Notes under the pieces: generated by a model | The model's input: only the letters and a program-made list of their open reading frames with translations | Database searches by the model: none | What the model was told of the DNA's origin: nothing | Source of the DNA: Vibrio sp. SCSIO 43137 | GTDB taxonomy: Bacteria > Pseudomonadota > Gammaproteobacteria > Enterobacterales > Vibrionaceae | Length of the DNA stretch: 64,000 nt | Assembly (NCBI RefSeq): GCF_028201475.1 | Contig: NZ_CP116383.1 | Span: 2,294,001 to 2,358,000 of the forward strand | Direction: 5' to 3' | In this document: positions 53,660 through 63,784 of the stretch, in pieces | Numbering within the stretch: the first letter of the stretch is position 1 | How the letters are laid out: every line of letters begins with the position of its first letter | Made by a program: the position numbers and the translations under genes

Positions 53660-55141
53660 CTACAGTGTAAGCTTAATGATTACTTCAAGCATTTCACCGA
53701 AGCATGGAGCAAGGGCGTCTGCATCGACGGCATGACAATAGACGCCCTGTAATTGATCCGCTTTATAGTCAGAAGCAAGGTTGGCATCCTTAAGCAGAAT
53801 CACATCATTGGCCATACGCTTTAGCATATCTTCACCATATTCGCTGTCCGGCCCCGACGCTTCCTGCAATCTCGATCCCAGCCCCAAAGTGAACACATAG
53901 ATCCCCTCTTTTCGTGCCACTTCAGCCATTTCTTCAGCAAGATTGCGTGATATCCGGCTTACTTTATCAAACAGATCATAGCGGGAGTCAGTAAACCGAT
54001 TGAACTGGGTGACCGGGCGATGACCCAGAACAGGGTCATAAGGGCCGTCGCTGATGGTACTGTTTACTACCAGCAGTTTATCCGAATCAGCACTCGGATA
54101 GTTCGGATCAACAGAAGGATTATCGATATAACGGGGAACATATCCTTCAGCGTCGGAAGAGTAGCCTGATGCATGCATATTGTAGTATTCAGGTAGTTCT
54201 GTCAGGTTATTATTGATTCCGTTACTTCTCCACGCCAGACCGGGAGCAGTCTGATAAATTTTGTCATGCCGATACAATCCGCTGGGGGTCCCGCTAGTGC
54301 TACTTGATGCCCGAATTGAGCCACTATAAGTATTACCGTTAACATACCTGAACTTAGCGGAAAAGGTGTTGGGTGCGCCATCGGTAAAAAACACGATTAC
54401 CCGTAAATCTGCCGGATTGCTTGTTTCTCTTAACTGCTTCAGCGCCCGGTAAAAGCCTTCCGAAGGGTTGGTAAATCCATCAAATTCAAAGGAATCAATA
54501 GCACTGTTAAGGGTGTTTCGGTTAAATCCCCTGCTAACACCAATCTCCGCCGATGTTTCTGCGCCATGGCCATAGGCAACAAGAGAGACACGATCAAAGT
54601 TCTCATGAAATTTACTGATAAACTCTTTCGACCTCTGTTTCACATCACCCGTTACATCTCCCAGAGAGCCCGTTTGCAGAGATGAGGAGTTATCTACAAC
54701 AAAAGCAATATCTACCGGCCGTCTTGTTGCCTGTGCGACGGCAGATAAAGGAATAGAATCGAAACCAAACATATGCAGCAGAACCGTCGGCATAACAGCA
54801 GTAGCACTAAGATCTATGCTGATATTTCCGGCAGCATCACTAGGATAGCTGTCCGGCAGTGTCAGGGTTGGATTGCTGTTAAAGTAATCGGCCGGAATAT
54901 TGGCCCTGAAATAGGCAAGGGCGTCTGCGTTGGCGGCATCTTGACCTTCTTCAATTCCCCTTGCAGCCGCAATAGCAGCAGCATCAACCGCAGCGAACAG
55001 TTTTGCCTTCACCAGATAAGCTCTTCCTACATCAAAGGCAAATCCCGTCAGCAATAACAGAAACGGAATGGCAATAATCGTCACCAGCTCAACTAAGCCG
55101 GACTCTTTATGACGGGGGGAAGAGTAGTAAATGGCAGACAT
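53660..55141 (-). CDS. TadG-like protein with von Willebrand A domain
   Basis: A 493-residue protein with an N-terminal membrane helix (about 20-42: TIIAIPFLLLLTGFAFDVGR) that marks TadE/TadG pseudopilin-like proteins. A von Willebrand factor A domain follows (about 150-480), with the metal-ion-dependent adhesion site FVVDNSSSLQTG and IVFFTDGAPNTFS. The last residues have two Cys (YCHAVDADALAPCFGEM). It probably sits at the outer face of the membrane in Tad pilus assembly or adhesion. It is the last of three consecutive tad-type genes. Confidence 0.85.
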   Translation of the reverse strand: MSAIYYSSPRHKESGLVELVTIIAIPFLLLLTGFAFDVGRAYLVKAKLFAAVDAAAIAAARGIEEGQDAANADALAYFRANIPADYFNSNPTLTLPDSYPSDAAGNISIDLSATAVMPTVLLHMFGFDSIPLSAVAQATRRPVDIAFVVDNSSSLQTGSLGDVTGDVKQRSKEFISKFHENFDRVSLVAYGHGAETSAEIGVSRGFNRNTLNSAIDSFEFDGFTNPSEGFYRALKQLRETSNPADLRVIVFFTDGAPNTFSAKFRYVNGNTYSGSIRASSSTSGTPSGLYRHDKIYQTAPGLAWRSNGINNNLTELPEYYNMHASGYSSDAEGYVPRYIDNPSVDPNYPSADSDKLLVVNSTISDGPYDPVLGHRPVTQFNRFTDSRYDLFDKVSRISRNLAEEMAEVARKEGIYVFTLGLGSRLQEASGPDSEYGEDMLKRMANDVILLKDANLASDYKADQLQGVYCHAVDADALAPCFGEMLEVIIKLTL

Positions 55142-55150
55142 AACATTTTC

Positions 55151-55705
55151 CTAAAGATAGGTTCGCTGACTCAGCAAAATGTCATCGAAACCGATCAGGC
55201 CGAAAAACGGGCTGTAGCGATAAAATACTTCTACAACATAAGCGCTATCATTTTGTTCAAGATTCAGAGGAAAATCCGTTAACTCCCTGATATCAGTCTC
55301 ATCGGGCATCTGACACTCTCCCGTCTGCCATTGAACACAACCAGACCACAAATCACTTTCGTCGTTGATACCAGCCTGTAACCACCTATGCTGATCTGCC
55401 ACAAATGGTTGGTCGTCTTCCTGCCCGGACACATGGCTGATGTAGATAATTCCGTTCTCCCCCATGTCCACCACCTTTGAGGTAGTAGCAACAATATCCA
55501 TAATCTCCTGCACCGTATAATCGGCCGTACGGGAAACAAGGTGAGAGCTCTCTCTGGCCAGGTTCACCATCACGCTGTTGGCGTGAAGCAGACGAACAAT
55601 TTCATACAAACCCGAGATAAAAAGCAGCAATAAAGGGAGAGTCAAAGTAAAAGTTACCGCTGCGTAGCCTTTCTGGTGTGTATTTGTCAGCGCCATTCCT
55701 TTCAT
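55151..55705 (-). CDS. TadE/TadF-like pseudopilin protein
   Basis: A 184-residue protein with the N-terminal basic stretch and membrane helix of TadE-like proteins (QKGYAAVTFTLTLPLLLLF, continuing ISGLYEIVRLLHANS). The rest is a periplasmic domain with one Cys pair (WSGCVQWQTGECQMP). AGGAGG lies 4 bases before the ATG at 55705, so a start codon slightly downstream (55696) is also possible. It lies between the TadE and TadG genes, separated by 8 and 9 bases. Confidence 0.8.
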   Translation of the reverse strand: MKGMALTNTHQKGYAAVTFTLTLPLLLLFISGLYEIVRLLHANSVMVNLARESSHLVSRTADYTVQEIMDIVATTSKVVDMGENGIIYISHVSGQEDDQPFVADQHRWLQAGINDESDLWSGCVQWQTGECQMPDETDIRELTDFPLNLEQNDSAYVVEVFYRYSPFFGLIGFDDILLSQRTYL

Positions 55706-55713
55706 CACGCCTC

Positions 55714-56214
55714 CTAGAAGTTCTCATTCTTCATCGTTGCGCTCACGGTAAAGTGATACCTGCCATGATCGGTAAACGGATAGAGAAAAGGGCTGCTAAC
55801 CGGCCATGTGCAATCTAAATAGATGGCGATTAACTCTCCCGGCTGACCAAACCCAGCCAGTGGATTGCCATTCAGGTCGAGCACTCTGATATCTTCGACC
55901 TTCATGACCTTGTTAAACAGACCTTCAGAAGACTGGCTGATTTTTTCGATAACGGCTTGTTTACGATCTGCTCCGTCCGTTAAATCAGGATCCAGATCGG
56001 CTAATCCGGTAATGGCATAGCGGGCACCTTCGCTGACCGCATGTTGCATGGTGAGTTTGGCGTATCCATAAACACCAAGGTCAATAATGGTAAATAGCAG
56101 AAAGAAAAACAACGAAGCCACCACACTAAACTCAATCAGTACGGTTCCTTTTATCTTATTAATTATCAATCGATTACGTTTGTAATCATAATTGCTGCTT
56201 TGCTTATTAGTCAT
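55714..56214 (-). CDS. TadE-like pseudopilin protein
   Basis: A 166-residue protein. The membrane segment (about 25-47: GTVLIEFSVVASLFFFLLFT, with the Glu typical of pseudopilins) is followed by YAKLTMQHAVSEGARYAITG, the TadE signature. The ATG at 56214 has GGGAG 8 bases before it; a longer frame upstream is not coding by any sign. It is first in a three-gene operon with the TadF-like and TadG-like genes; the Tad ATPase, secretin and prepilin peptidase are not in this window. Confidence 0.85.
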   Translation of the reverse strand: MTNKQSSNYDYKRNRLIINKIKGTVLIEFSVVASLFFFLLFTIIDLGVYGYAKLTMQHAVSEGARYAITGLADLDPDLTDGADRKQAVIEKISQSSEGLFNKVMKVEDIRVLDLNGNPLAGFGQPGELIAIYLDCTWPVSSPFLYPFTDHGRYHFTVSATMKNENF

Positions 56215-56556
56215 TATGCAGCTCCCTAGCAAATAACCGGATTTAGGGAAAACACCCAGCCAACTGACAGATTTATCACCTGAAATATTAGAACAAATAT
56301 TGAGCAAATTGATAATTTTCACACTTAGATAGATAGAGTAAATACTAAAACAGGAACGGTGTTCAAAAAATAACCAGATTATGCAAACATCTGACTCACT
56401 GTGCGAATATGGATCGGGTTTTATAAGGATGACCACTACATCTGTCTATCCATTCTGAGATATGTGCCAAAGCTCAAAGATTCATCAAAGCCATTTGAAT
56501 CGATAGATCAATAACTACACTGCCTCTTTATTAGAAACACTAATGGTAATTACTCT
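56215..56556. other. Intergenic region between divergent tad and chemotaxis-receptor genes
   Basis: No gene, terminator or clear repeated site is seen in these 342 bases. It must hold both promoters; the sequence is AT-rich, and no confident -35/-10 pair stands out. Confidence 0.4.
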
Positions 56557-58176
56557 ATGGGCATAATCAGTCACATATCTATTAAAAATCGTTTAATTAT
56601 CGGATTTTCAGGAATTTTACTGATTATCATCGCTTTGAGCAGTGTCTCATATATAAGGTTAAGTAAGTTTGCCGAACACAGCCAAATCAATTCAGAGCTC
56701 TCCCTGCAGAAAACCCGGGCAGCAATGAATGCCAGTCAGGGAATCACCACCATCGTCAGCCTGTTAAAAGAGAGCCCGCTGTTATTTGATATAGCTGACA
56801 TAGAAGCCACTAAGCAGCGTATTGAAGAGGAAGACCAGTTTGTTATTCAGCAGCTAAATGACATTATCCAATTAAGCAAAGATGAAAAGATCAGGGCAGC
56901 AGCAAATGATATCAACCAACGCTTTTCCGGCTGGCCGCAGGTAAGGGAGAAGTATATCAATGCTTACTTTCAGGGCTCACAGCCCTCTATCGAAGTTATT
57001 GAGTACCAGCAAAACCTGACAGAAGATATCGAGAAGTTAGTACTTACCATCAATACATACGCGGATAAATTTAATCAGCAATCTAAACAACAAACGGAGC
57101 AAACCCTATTGACCACGCTTGTTCTTATCGCGGTCTCTGTTGTTATGGTTATTGCACTGGCGGCAATTTTGCTGGCAAGCATACTACCGCCACTGCAAAT
57201 ACTGCTGTCTACTATCACCTCAGTGGCCAGAAGTTCAGATCTAACCCGCAGAGTGGAATTTCGCTCCGGATGTGAAATAGGTGCTATCTCTAAAGCAGTT
57301 AATCAGATGCTAAGTACCTTTCAGGGCAGCCTGAAAACTGTCTCTGAGTCAACCAATATGCTGGCGGTTACCGCCAACAAAACCTCGGAAGTTACCCGCT
57401 CAACGACAAAGTCCATCAATATGCAGAACCTACAGTCGGTTCAGGTGGCAGATGCCATTATGCAAATTGATGATTCGGTCCACGAAATAGCCAACAGTAG
57501 CAAAGATTCTGCCGCCAATATGGATCAAATCTATAAGCAAACCGAACTTGGCCAATCGGCAATGACCTCGACACTGGACAATATCAGCCAACATAAACAG
57601 GAGATTGATCTCACCTACCGGGCGATTAATGATGTCGATAAGCAGTGCCTGCAGATAGACAAAATATTAGAAGTGATTCAAAACGTAGCCGAGCAAACCA
57701 ACCTTCTGGCGCTCAATGCCGCCATTGAGGCAGCAAGAGCAGGCGAGCACGGGCGCGGCTTTTCGGTGGTCGCCGATGAGGTAAGAACTCTGGCGGCAAA
57801 AACCCATAAGTCGACTGAAGAGATTAATCAGCTTATCGCCAATCTGCAAAACTCGTCCAAAACTGCAGTTAACAATATGGAGAAAAGCCGTCACTGGGTT
57901 AACTCCCTTAGTAAACAGGCCAACTCCACTCATAAGCGCCTTAGCGCTATAGCGGAAAACGTGGCAAACGGACAACAGTTAGGTGAACGAATTGCCTGTG
58001 CAGCCAACCAGCAAAGTGAACTCACCGGTAGCATAAGAGAAAGTATCAGCCAGATTAATATAATGGCACAAGAGACCTCTTCCGGTATTGAAAGCACGGA
58101 ACAAACCAGTCAGGAGCTAAAGAGACTTGCTGATAACCTCGACTCCCTTACTTCTGAATTTACCGTGAGCCGTTAA
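56557..58176 (+). CDS. Methyl-accepting chemotaxis protein
   Basis: A 539-residue receptor with membrane helix 1 at about 12-33 and helix 2 at about 181-212 ([20 protein letters not shown]), enclosing a periplasmic helical sensor of about 150 residues. A HAMP domain ([20 protein letters not shown]) leads to the signalling coiled coil with the conserved tip at about 372-415 ([20 protein letters not shown] and [20 protein letters not shown]). Ligand unknown. The C-terminus lacks the NWETF-type pentapeptide. Confidence 0.92.
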   Translation: MGIISHISIKNRLIIGFSGILLIIIALSSVSYIRLSKFAEHSQINSELSLQKTRAAMNASQGITTIVSLLKESPLLFDIADIEATKQRIEEEDQFVIQQLNDIIQLSKDEKIRAAANDINQRFSGWPQVREKYINAYFQGSQPSIEVIEYQQNLTEDIEKLVLTINTYADKFNQQSKQQTEQTLLTTLVLIAVSVVMVIALAAILLASILPPLQILLSTITSVARSSDLTRRVEFRSGCEIGAISKAVNQMLSTFQGSLKTVSESTNMLAVTANKTSEVTRSTTKSINMQNLQSVQVADAIMQIDDSVHEIANSSKDSAANMDQIYKQTELGQSAMTSTLDNISQHKQEIDLTYRAINDVDKQCLQIDKILEVIQNVAEQTNLLALNAAIEAARAGEHGRGFSVVADEVRTLAAKTHKSTEEINQLIANLQNSSKTAVNNMEKSRHWVNSLSKQANSTHKRLSAIAENVANGQQLGERIACAANQQSELTGSIRESISQINIMAQETSSGIESTEQTSQELKRLADNLDSLTSEFTVSR

Positions 58177-58194
58177 GTTCTGTTAGCCTGACAA

Positions 58195-58226
58195 CAAAAA
58201 AGCCGGTCATTGTTACTGACCGGCTT
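58195..58226 (-). terminator. Intrinsic terminator of allB (minus strand), between convergent genes
   Basis: AAGCCGGTCA (58200-58209) pairs with TGACCGGCTT (58217-58226). On the minus strand the stem is followed by a run of Ts (58195-58200 read as TTTTTT), so it ends allB. On the plus strand the T-run is missing, so it may act weakly there. Confidence 0.85.
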
Positions 58227-58249
58227 GGCAAGACTTTTAACGTCAAATG

Positions 58250-59611
58250 TTAAACGGTAATAAACTCACCTGTAGAAGGAGTAATAGTCGCACTCTCCAG
58301 ATCATAAACCACTTCACCTCTTAGCAGAGTCTTAGCAACCTGAGCACCAATTTCACGGCCTTCATAAGCACTAAATTTATTGCGATATTCAAGATCCGAT
58401 GAAGTCAGAGTGTATGAAGAGTCCGGCTTAATCATAACGATATCGGCATCTTTGCCAACTGCGATACGGCCCTTCTGAGTCAGACCAAAACGATCGGCAG
58501 GGTTGCTGGCCATCACTTTAGCAAACTGTGTCAGAGGCATGCCACGTTTCTGAACCGCTTCATCGAACATAATATCTACGCTGTTCTGAAGGGAAGAGAT
58601 ACCGCCCCACGCATCAAAGATACCACCCTCTTTAAGATCAGGCGTACAAGGAGAGTGGTCAGAGGTAATAAAGTCAATTTCACCACCAAGCAGTTTAGCC
58701 CACAAACGTTCCTGATTATCTTTGTCGCGAATCGGCGGTGAACATTTCGCTTTAGTACCGATCTCGGTAAATTGATCATCGTCTAAAGCGAAGTAGTGAC
58801 CACAAGACTCACAAGTCACATCTTGTCCTTCCTGACGTGCTCTGGTGACCTCTTCAATTGCTTCAGGGCTGCTAAGGTGACAAAGGTGCAGACTACAACC
58901 TGTCTCTTTAGCCAGATAAATCGCACGGCGAACCGCTTCTACTTCAGTAAATACCGGGCGTGAAGCAATATAGTCTTTGGCAGTTAAGCGTCCTTCAGCC
59001 ACAGCTTTCTTACCCAGTCCGTCACAGATTTCTGCGTTTTCAGCGTGCATAAGAAGAAGTTTATCCAGACGAGCCAGCTCACGCATACCTTCATAAAGCT
59101 GGTAGTTATCAACGTTACAGAAATCACCAGATTCAGGATCCGGGTTGCCGCAAGTCGAGACAAAACACTTGTAGCCGACAACTCCCTCTTCTGCCAGCTC
59201 ATGCAGGCGGTCAATATTATGAGGAACCAAGCCACCCAGTGAAGCAACATCTACCGACAATTTACCTTTACCCGCTTCATATTTGATATGCAGGGTTTCA
59301 CGGTCGATAGTCGCCGGCACCTGATTCAATGGCATCTCAACGCAAGTTGTTACCCCACCCTTAGCCGCAGCTCTGGTTGCGGTCAGATAGCCTTCCCATT
59401 CGCTGCGCGGGCCACCCGGATCAGTGATGTGCACGTGACCATCAACCATACCGGGAGAAACGATCAACCCCTTGGCGTCGATAACGTCATCGGCTGTACC
59501 CAGATTGTCGCCAATGGCAGCGATTACACCATCTTTGATGGCAATATCGGTTTTAACTGCATCGTTCTCTAAGATAACAGTTCCGTTTTTGATTATCTTT
59601 TCGTAGGACAT
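58250..59611 (-). CDS. allB: Allantoinase
   Basis: A 453-residue metal-dependent amidohydrolase, the same length as E. coli AllB, which opens allantoin to allantoate. Metal ligands are the DGHVHI motif, the carbamylated-Lys site [21 protein letters not shown] and the final SDHSPCTP. Long blocks match AllB ([54 protein letters not shown]). It is transcribed away from aceA, and its leader contains a candidate attenuator. Confidence 0.94.
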   Translation of the reverse strand: MSYEKIIKNGTVILENDAVKTDIAIKDGVIAAIGDNLGTADDVIDAKGLIVSPGMVDGHVHITDPGGPRSEWEGYLTATRAAAKGGVTTCVEMPLNQVPATIDRETLHIKYEAGKGKLSVDVASLGGLVPHNIDRLHELAEEGVVGYKCFVSTCGNPDPESGDFCNVDNYQLYEGMRELARLDKLLLMHAENAEICDGLGKKAVAEGRLTAKDYIASRPVFTEVEAVRRAIYLAKETGCSLHLCHLSSPEAIEEVTRARQEGQDVTCESCGHYFALDDDQFTEIGTKAKCSPPIRDKDNQERLWAKLLGGEIDFITSDHSPCTPDLKEGGIFDAWGGISSLQNSVDIMFDEAVQKRGMPLTQFAKVMASNPADRFGLTQKGRIAVGKDADIVMIKPDSSYTLTSSDLEYRNKFSAYEGREIGAQVAKTLLRGEVVYDLESATITPSTGEFITV

Positions 59612-59667
59612 GTTTCACTCCAATATTATTGGTTATATTAATAATCGATCAGATGATCCCGGTAAGC

Positions 59668-59762
59668 AAAAAACCCGACGCGAACAGCACCGGGTTACTA
59701 CTACCTGACCAATACTTTTGTCTCTGATGTACGTTTAAACATGGTTAACTACCCGGGTCAGA
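59668..59762 (-). promoter_or_regulatory. Candidate transcription-attenuation leader of allB
   Basis: Read on the minus strand, a stem closing at CTGACC (59761-59756) and GGTCAG (59710-59705) encloses two small hairpins (GGT/ACC and ATGT/ACAT). About 9 bases later comes a terminator: AACCCG (59696-59691) pairs with CGGGTT (59677-59672), followed by TTTTTT (to 59668). CCGGGT (59756-59751) of the first structure is exactly complementary to ACCCGG (59695-59690) of the terminator, so it could act as an antiterminator. The gene starts 56 bases beyond. I match it to no riboswitch class. Confidence 0.55.
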
Positions 59763-60205
59763 CTTAAAGGAGTCTCAATCAACTTCTACATTTCTGAAAA
59801 ACTGGAAAAGCATAAACGTACATTTGAAAATAGGTTGGGTTGCGGTTAAGAATAAAGGAGAAAATAAAATCCGATAACACCTTATTTAATCCCCTAAACT
59901 TAACCCCCAAAATCAACAAGCCATTGTTGATAGACTATTAAATGCAAATAGTTAAATATCGATAAAATATCAAATTCCCTACAAATCAATAATTTACACA
60001 ATACACAATTAAGCTGCATTAATAGTTTAACCACCAGTAAACCGGCAGTTAAAGCATAATTATTTGTAAACTCATTACGCTTAAATTAAGAAAAATATTG
60101 CCCTGTCATGACTAGTAATCAATATATCCCTTATAGAGAGAGTCACCTTAATAACCCACTTTATAAGAGCACTCCGAGATCAATCTCTATCTACATGCCC
60201 TGTTT

Positions 60206-60250
60206 TAAAAAAGAGGCTCCCGGAGGGTAACTTAAATCTTGGAAGCCTCT
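60206..60250 (-). terminator. Intrinsic terminator of aceA
   Basis: On the minus strand AGAGGCTTCC and GGGAGCCTCT form a stem with one mismatch and a long loop, followed by a run of Ts. It lies about 34 bases after the aceA stop. Confidence 0.75.
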
Positions 60251-60283
60251 GGACAAATCGATATAGCTAAGTAATTCAGTTAA

Positions 60284-61588
60284 TTAAAACTGATCTTCTT
60301 CAGTAGACCCCGTTAGTGCGGTAACTGATGACTCGCCACCCTGAATAATGTTGGTCATCTTATCGAAGTAACCTGTACCTACTTCCTGCTGGTGAGCCAC
60401 AAAGGTATAACCGCGCTCAGCTGCTGCAAATTCAGGACGTTGAACTTTCTCAACATAATGGCGCATGCCTTCACCCTGAGCGTAAGCATGGGACAGTTCG
60501 AACATGTTGTACCACATGTTATGAATACCGGCTAAAGTGATGAACTGGTACTTAAAGCCCATATCAGACAGCTTCTGCTGGAATTCAGCGATGGTTTTCG
60601 CATCCAGGTTCTTCTCCCAGTTAAATGAAGGAGAACAGTTATAAGCCAGTAGCTGATCCGGATATTCTGCATGGATAGCGTCAGCAAATTTCTTCGCTTC
60701 TTCCAGACAAGGAGTTGCTGTTTCACACCAAATAAGATCTGCGTATGGAGCATAAGCAAGACCACGTGCAATCGCCTGATCGATACCAGCACGAACGCGG
60801 TAGAAACCTTCAGAAGTACGTTCACCTTCAATAAAGTCTTTATCGTATGGGTCAACATCTGATGTCAGCAGGTCCGCTGCGTTAGCATCAGTACGCGCAA
60901 TAACCAGAGTTGTTGTGCCTGCAACGTCCGCTGCCAGACGAGCAGCAGTCAGTTTCTGTACCGCTTCCTGAGTAGGAACAAGTACTTTACCGCCCATATG
61001 GCCACACTTCTTAACAGACGCCAGCTGGTCTTCGAAGTGAACACCGGCAGCTCCCGCTTCAATCATGCCGCGCATCAGTTCATAAGCGTTCAGAACGCCA
61101 CCGAAACCAGCTTCAGCATCGGCTACGATAGGCAGGAAGTAGTCGATACCTTCTTCAGGAGTACCACCGTTTGCCCACTGAATCTGGTCTGCGCGACGGA
61201 ATGAATTGTTGATGCGTTTAACCACTGCCGGTACTGAATCGGCAGGATACAGAGACTGATCCGGATACATGGTAGATGCAGTGTTGTTGTCTGCTGCTAC
61301 CTGCCAGCCTGACAGATAAATCGCTTCCATACCCGCTTTAGCCTGCTGAACAGCCTGACCACCTGTCAGTGCACCAAGGCAGTTCACATAACCTTTTTTA
61401 GCAGAACCATTTACCAGATCCCACAACTTATCTGCACCGCGCTGAGCGATGGTATTTGCCGGCGCGAAAGAGCCACGCAGATTAATCACTTCTTCTGCTG
61501 TGTAGGTGCGTTTTACGTTTTTCCAACGCGGATTTTCTGCCCAATCTTTCTCTAGCGCTTCGATTTGCTGCTGACGACTTAGTGTCAT
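60284..61588 (-). CDS. aceA: Isocitrate lyase
   Basis: A 434-residue enzyme, the same length as E. coli AceA. It cleaves isocitrate to succinate and glyoxylate, the first step of the glyoxylate shunt. The catalytic motif [10 protein letters not shown] is present, with the surrounding [13 protein letters not shown], and the C-terminus has [17 protein letters not shown] lies before the ATG. No malate synthase (aceB) adjoins in this window; instead it sits between the allantoin genes allB and allE. Glyoxylate is also the end product of ureide catabolism, so the location may tie both sources to one pathway (inference). Confidence 0.96.
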   Translation of the reverse strand: MTLSRQQQIEALEKDWAENPRWKNVKRTYTAEEVINLRGSFAPANTIAQRGADKLWDLVNGSAKKGYVNCLGALTGGQAVQQAKAGMEAIYLSGWQVAADNNTASTMYPDQSLYPADSVPAVVKRINNSFRRADQIQWANGGTPEEGIDYFLPIVADAEAGFGGVLNAYELMRGMIEAGAAGVHFEDQLASVKKCGHMGGKVLVPTQEAVQKLTAARLAADVAGTTTLVIARTDANAADLLTSDVDPYDKDFIEGERTSEGFYRVRAGIDQAIARGLAYAPYADLIWCETATPCLEEAKKFADAIHAEYPDQLLAYNCSPSFNWEKNLDAKTIAEFQQKLSDMGFKYQFITLAGIHNMWYNMFELSHAYAQGEGMRHYVEKVQRPEFAAAERGYTFVAHQQEVGTGYFDKMTNIIQGGESSVTALTGSTEEDQF

Positions 61589-62004
61589 ACCAGTTTCCCT
61601 CGTATCATTAGTGATAAATAGATTAACGTGTTCGTTAATGTATGCTTGCTTTGGCAGTCAATCGTGACTCTTATGGTTCACTGCCTTTCCTTCGGTTATT
61701 TTTCCCTGCTGAATGTTGCCCTTTAACATGAGCTGCTTATAAAACTAAGCTAATATCTTCAGGCAATACGCAGCCTTAGCATTTCTATATAAGAAATAGC
61801 TTTTGTATTAGAGACAACATCAAAAAAACTTTCTCAATCAACAGTTAGAGACGGTAATGCATCGAAACAAATAACTTATATTAAGACAATTAAAAATCGA
61901 ATTACTTACTGATTTAAATAGATCCAAACATAGACATTAAAATAAAACTAAGTCTCTGACCCTCTGTCGTTGTGATAATATTCTCAAAGAAAAAATAACG
62001 GTTA

Positions 62005-62021
62005 TCAGTGAAGTTGGTCAC
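62005..62021 (-). promoter_or_regulatory. 17-bp operator-like motif, copy 1 (inverted)
   Basis: On the minus strand it reads GTGACCAACTTCACTGA, identical to copy 4 at 62578. It is the only copy in opposite orientation and the one nearest to aceA. Confidence 0.65.
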
Positions 62022-62375
62022 GTTTTCCCGGCAGTTAATAAAAATAAGATCTTAATCACATTAAGTGACGTTACATTAAATATGAGATAACAATGCAAAG
62101 AAATAGTTATAAAAATTCTAATCTATATGGCTTTTATATTATACAACCATTAAAATAAGAGCTTGATGGGGGGGGAACTCAAGAAAAGTGTAAGAAAATA
62201 TTAAATTAGAGCTTTTATCATGTTTTACAAGCAATAACGGCGTTTAATGAAATCTCATTTTCTGCGAATGGCAGGCATATCACCTTATTTAATATGCACT
62301 CTTACACACTCATTCAGTGATAAAGTGAATAATTTCTAAGATAATGCTCACATTTATTCGATTTTTTACCATAAA

Positions 62376-62594
62376 GTGACCTACTTCACTGACACCACCT
62401 CAAAAACACACAGAAACCACAATGTCAATTTAATTTTGTGACTCCTAATCATTTTTAGAAAATTAGTTATATATGTGTGATGAGCTTCACTGACAAGCAC
62501 ATATCACTCATAGATTTATTTTTATGTCAAATCAATAAAGAGATCTAATTCACAAATATTCAATTATAAGAAAAAGCGTGACCAACTTCACTGA
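62376..62594 (+). promoter_or_regulatory. 17-bp operator-like motif, copies 2-4 at exact 101-bp period
   Basis: Copies are GTGACCTACTTCACTGA (62376-62392), GTGATGAGCTTCACTGA (62477-62493) and GTGACCAACTTCACTGA (62578-62594). All share TTCACTGA and an outer GTGA-N6-TCAC inverted repeat. The start-to-start distances are 101 and 101 bases. The outer arms resemble a CRP site core, but the conserved inside and the trailing TGA are not CRP features. Confidence 0.65.
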
Positions 62595-62893
62595 TTACCC
62601 CCCTTGATTATCTCAATATTAGCCCATCACATTTACTTAGACAGGTTGGCGTTAATTTGAATAAACAATATTAGTTCCACTCTATTTATTAAGAGGTATT
62701 TAATTACCTATAAATATTTCTATTAATTTAGACGAATTAGTTTTGCTTTTTTATTTGTCATACTTTGGGTGTTCTTTACTCAGTCGTATCCGTATGTCAA
62801 AAATAAACGATAACCCTATTTCTAATTAAATTTTCCGAATGCAGATTTTTATCTGTACGAACTTCTTTTACTTAAATTAGCAGGTGGAGTCAT

Positions 62894-63676
62894 ATGTTTC
62901 CAGAATTAAAGACCAGGTCTAAAATCAGACTAAATGAATACGCAGTTATTCCTACAGAGGGACGTGTAATTAATGTTATCCCGGGAATCGAAAACTGCGA
63001 ATTGACCATTGTTGGCTCCCCTCAACTTACTTGTCCGTTTGTTCAGTTAGTAGGTCTGGTTAAACCTGACGGCTATACAAGCCGCCCTTATGCCGCTGAA
63101 GAAGGTGTTGAGTCCTTTATCTATGTAATGGACGGCGAAGGAAAACTAAAAGTAACTGTTGAAGAAGAAGAGCAGGTACTGACTCCTGGCGGTTACGCTT
63201 ATGCTCCTCCGGGTGCCGGCATCCAGTTCTCTAACGAGACTGACGCAGGCGTTCGCGTTCTTATCTATAAGCAGAAATATCAGGAAGCAGAAGGTTGCCA
63301 GCCATACCGTGTATTCGGCAACGTAAACAACTCTGACTACATCCAGTATATGGACCTTCCGGGTATCTGGGTTAAAGACCTGCTACCGACTGACATCAAC
63401 TTCGATATGAACTTCCACGTACTGTCGTTCGAACCAGGCCGTTGCCATCCATTTATCGAAACTCATCAGCAGAACCATGGCGCTTACGTTCTTGAAGGTC
63501 AGGGTATCTACCTTCTGGGCGAAGACTGGATTCAGATCATGCCTGAAGATTTCATCTATTTCGCACCATTCCAGCAGCAGTGTTCTTACGCCGTTGGTGA
63601 TTCTTATATGGGCGAGAAGATGCCGAACTTTACTTACATATATTCAAAAGATTGCAACCGCGATCCGATTTTATAA
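62894..63676 (+). CDS. allE: (S)-ureidoglycine aminohydrolase
   Basis: A 260-residue bicupin, close in length to E. coli AllE/YlbA (261), which releases ammonia from (S)-ureidoglycine to give (S)-ureidoglycolate, using Mn2+. It shares NVIPGIENCELTIVGSPQL-type and FDMNFHVLSFEPG segments, the metal-binding FIETHQQNHGAYVLEGQGIY (His and Glu ligands of the second cupin) and the ending YIYSKDCNRDPIL. GGTGGAG precedes the ATG. It is the first gene after the 1.3 kb regulatory region and is followed by a carbamoyltransferase, consistent with ureide breakdown. Confidence 0.92.
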   Translation: MFPELKTRSKIRLNEYAVIPTEGRVINVIPGIENCELTIVGSPQLTCPFVQLVGLVKPDGYTSRPYAAEEGVESFIYVMDGEGKLKVTVEEEEQVLTPGGYAYAPPGAGIQFSNETDAGVRVLIYKQKYQEAEGCQPYRVFGNVNNSDYIQYMDLPGIWVKDLLPTDINFDMNFHVLSFEPGRCHPFIETHQQNHGAYVLEGQGIYLLGEDWIQIMPEDFIYFAPFQQQCSYAVGDSYMGEKMPNFTYIYSKDCNRDPIL

Positions 63677-63784
63677 ACCACTTAATAATCCAATAAAAGA
63701 AACAAAAACATTAACGAAAAGGGTTAGTTAGCAGGCAACAGCGTTAGTTAACCCCAAAAAATAATTAATCCAAGGAGTACCAAA

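Larger units (their letters stand above)
59612..60283. other. Intergenic region between aceA and allB (672 bp)
   Basis: No gene seen. From right to left it holds the aceA terminator (60206-60250), an AT-rich stretch (about 59840-60200) where the allB promoter must lie, the structured leader with a terminator (59668-59762), and 56 bases up to the allB start. Confidence 0.5.
61589..62893. other. 1.3 kb non-coding region between divergent aceA and allE
   Basis: No convincing gene. It is AT-rich and contains four copies of a 17-bp motif (described separately) and an eight-G tract at 62168-62175 bounded by CTTGA and TCAAG. The first motif copy lies 417 bases from the aceA start and the last 300 bases from the allE start, so long leaders or an undetected small RNA could occupy part of it. 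Confidence 0.5.

Noticed and set aside
62376..62594. Calling the 17-bp motifs CRP sites
   Set aside because: The GTGA-N6-TCAC arms agree, but the outer T and A of the CRP consensus are missing in most copies and the conserved inside is not expected for CRP.
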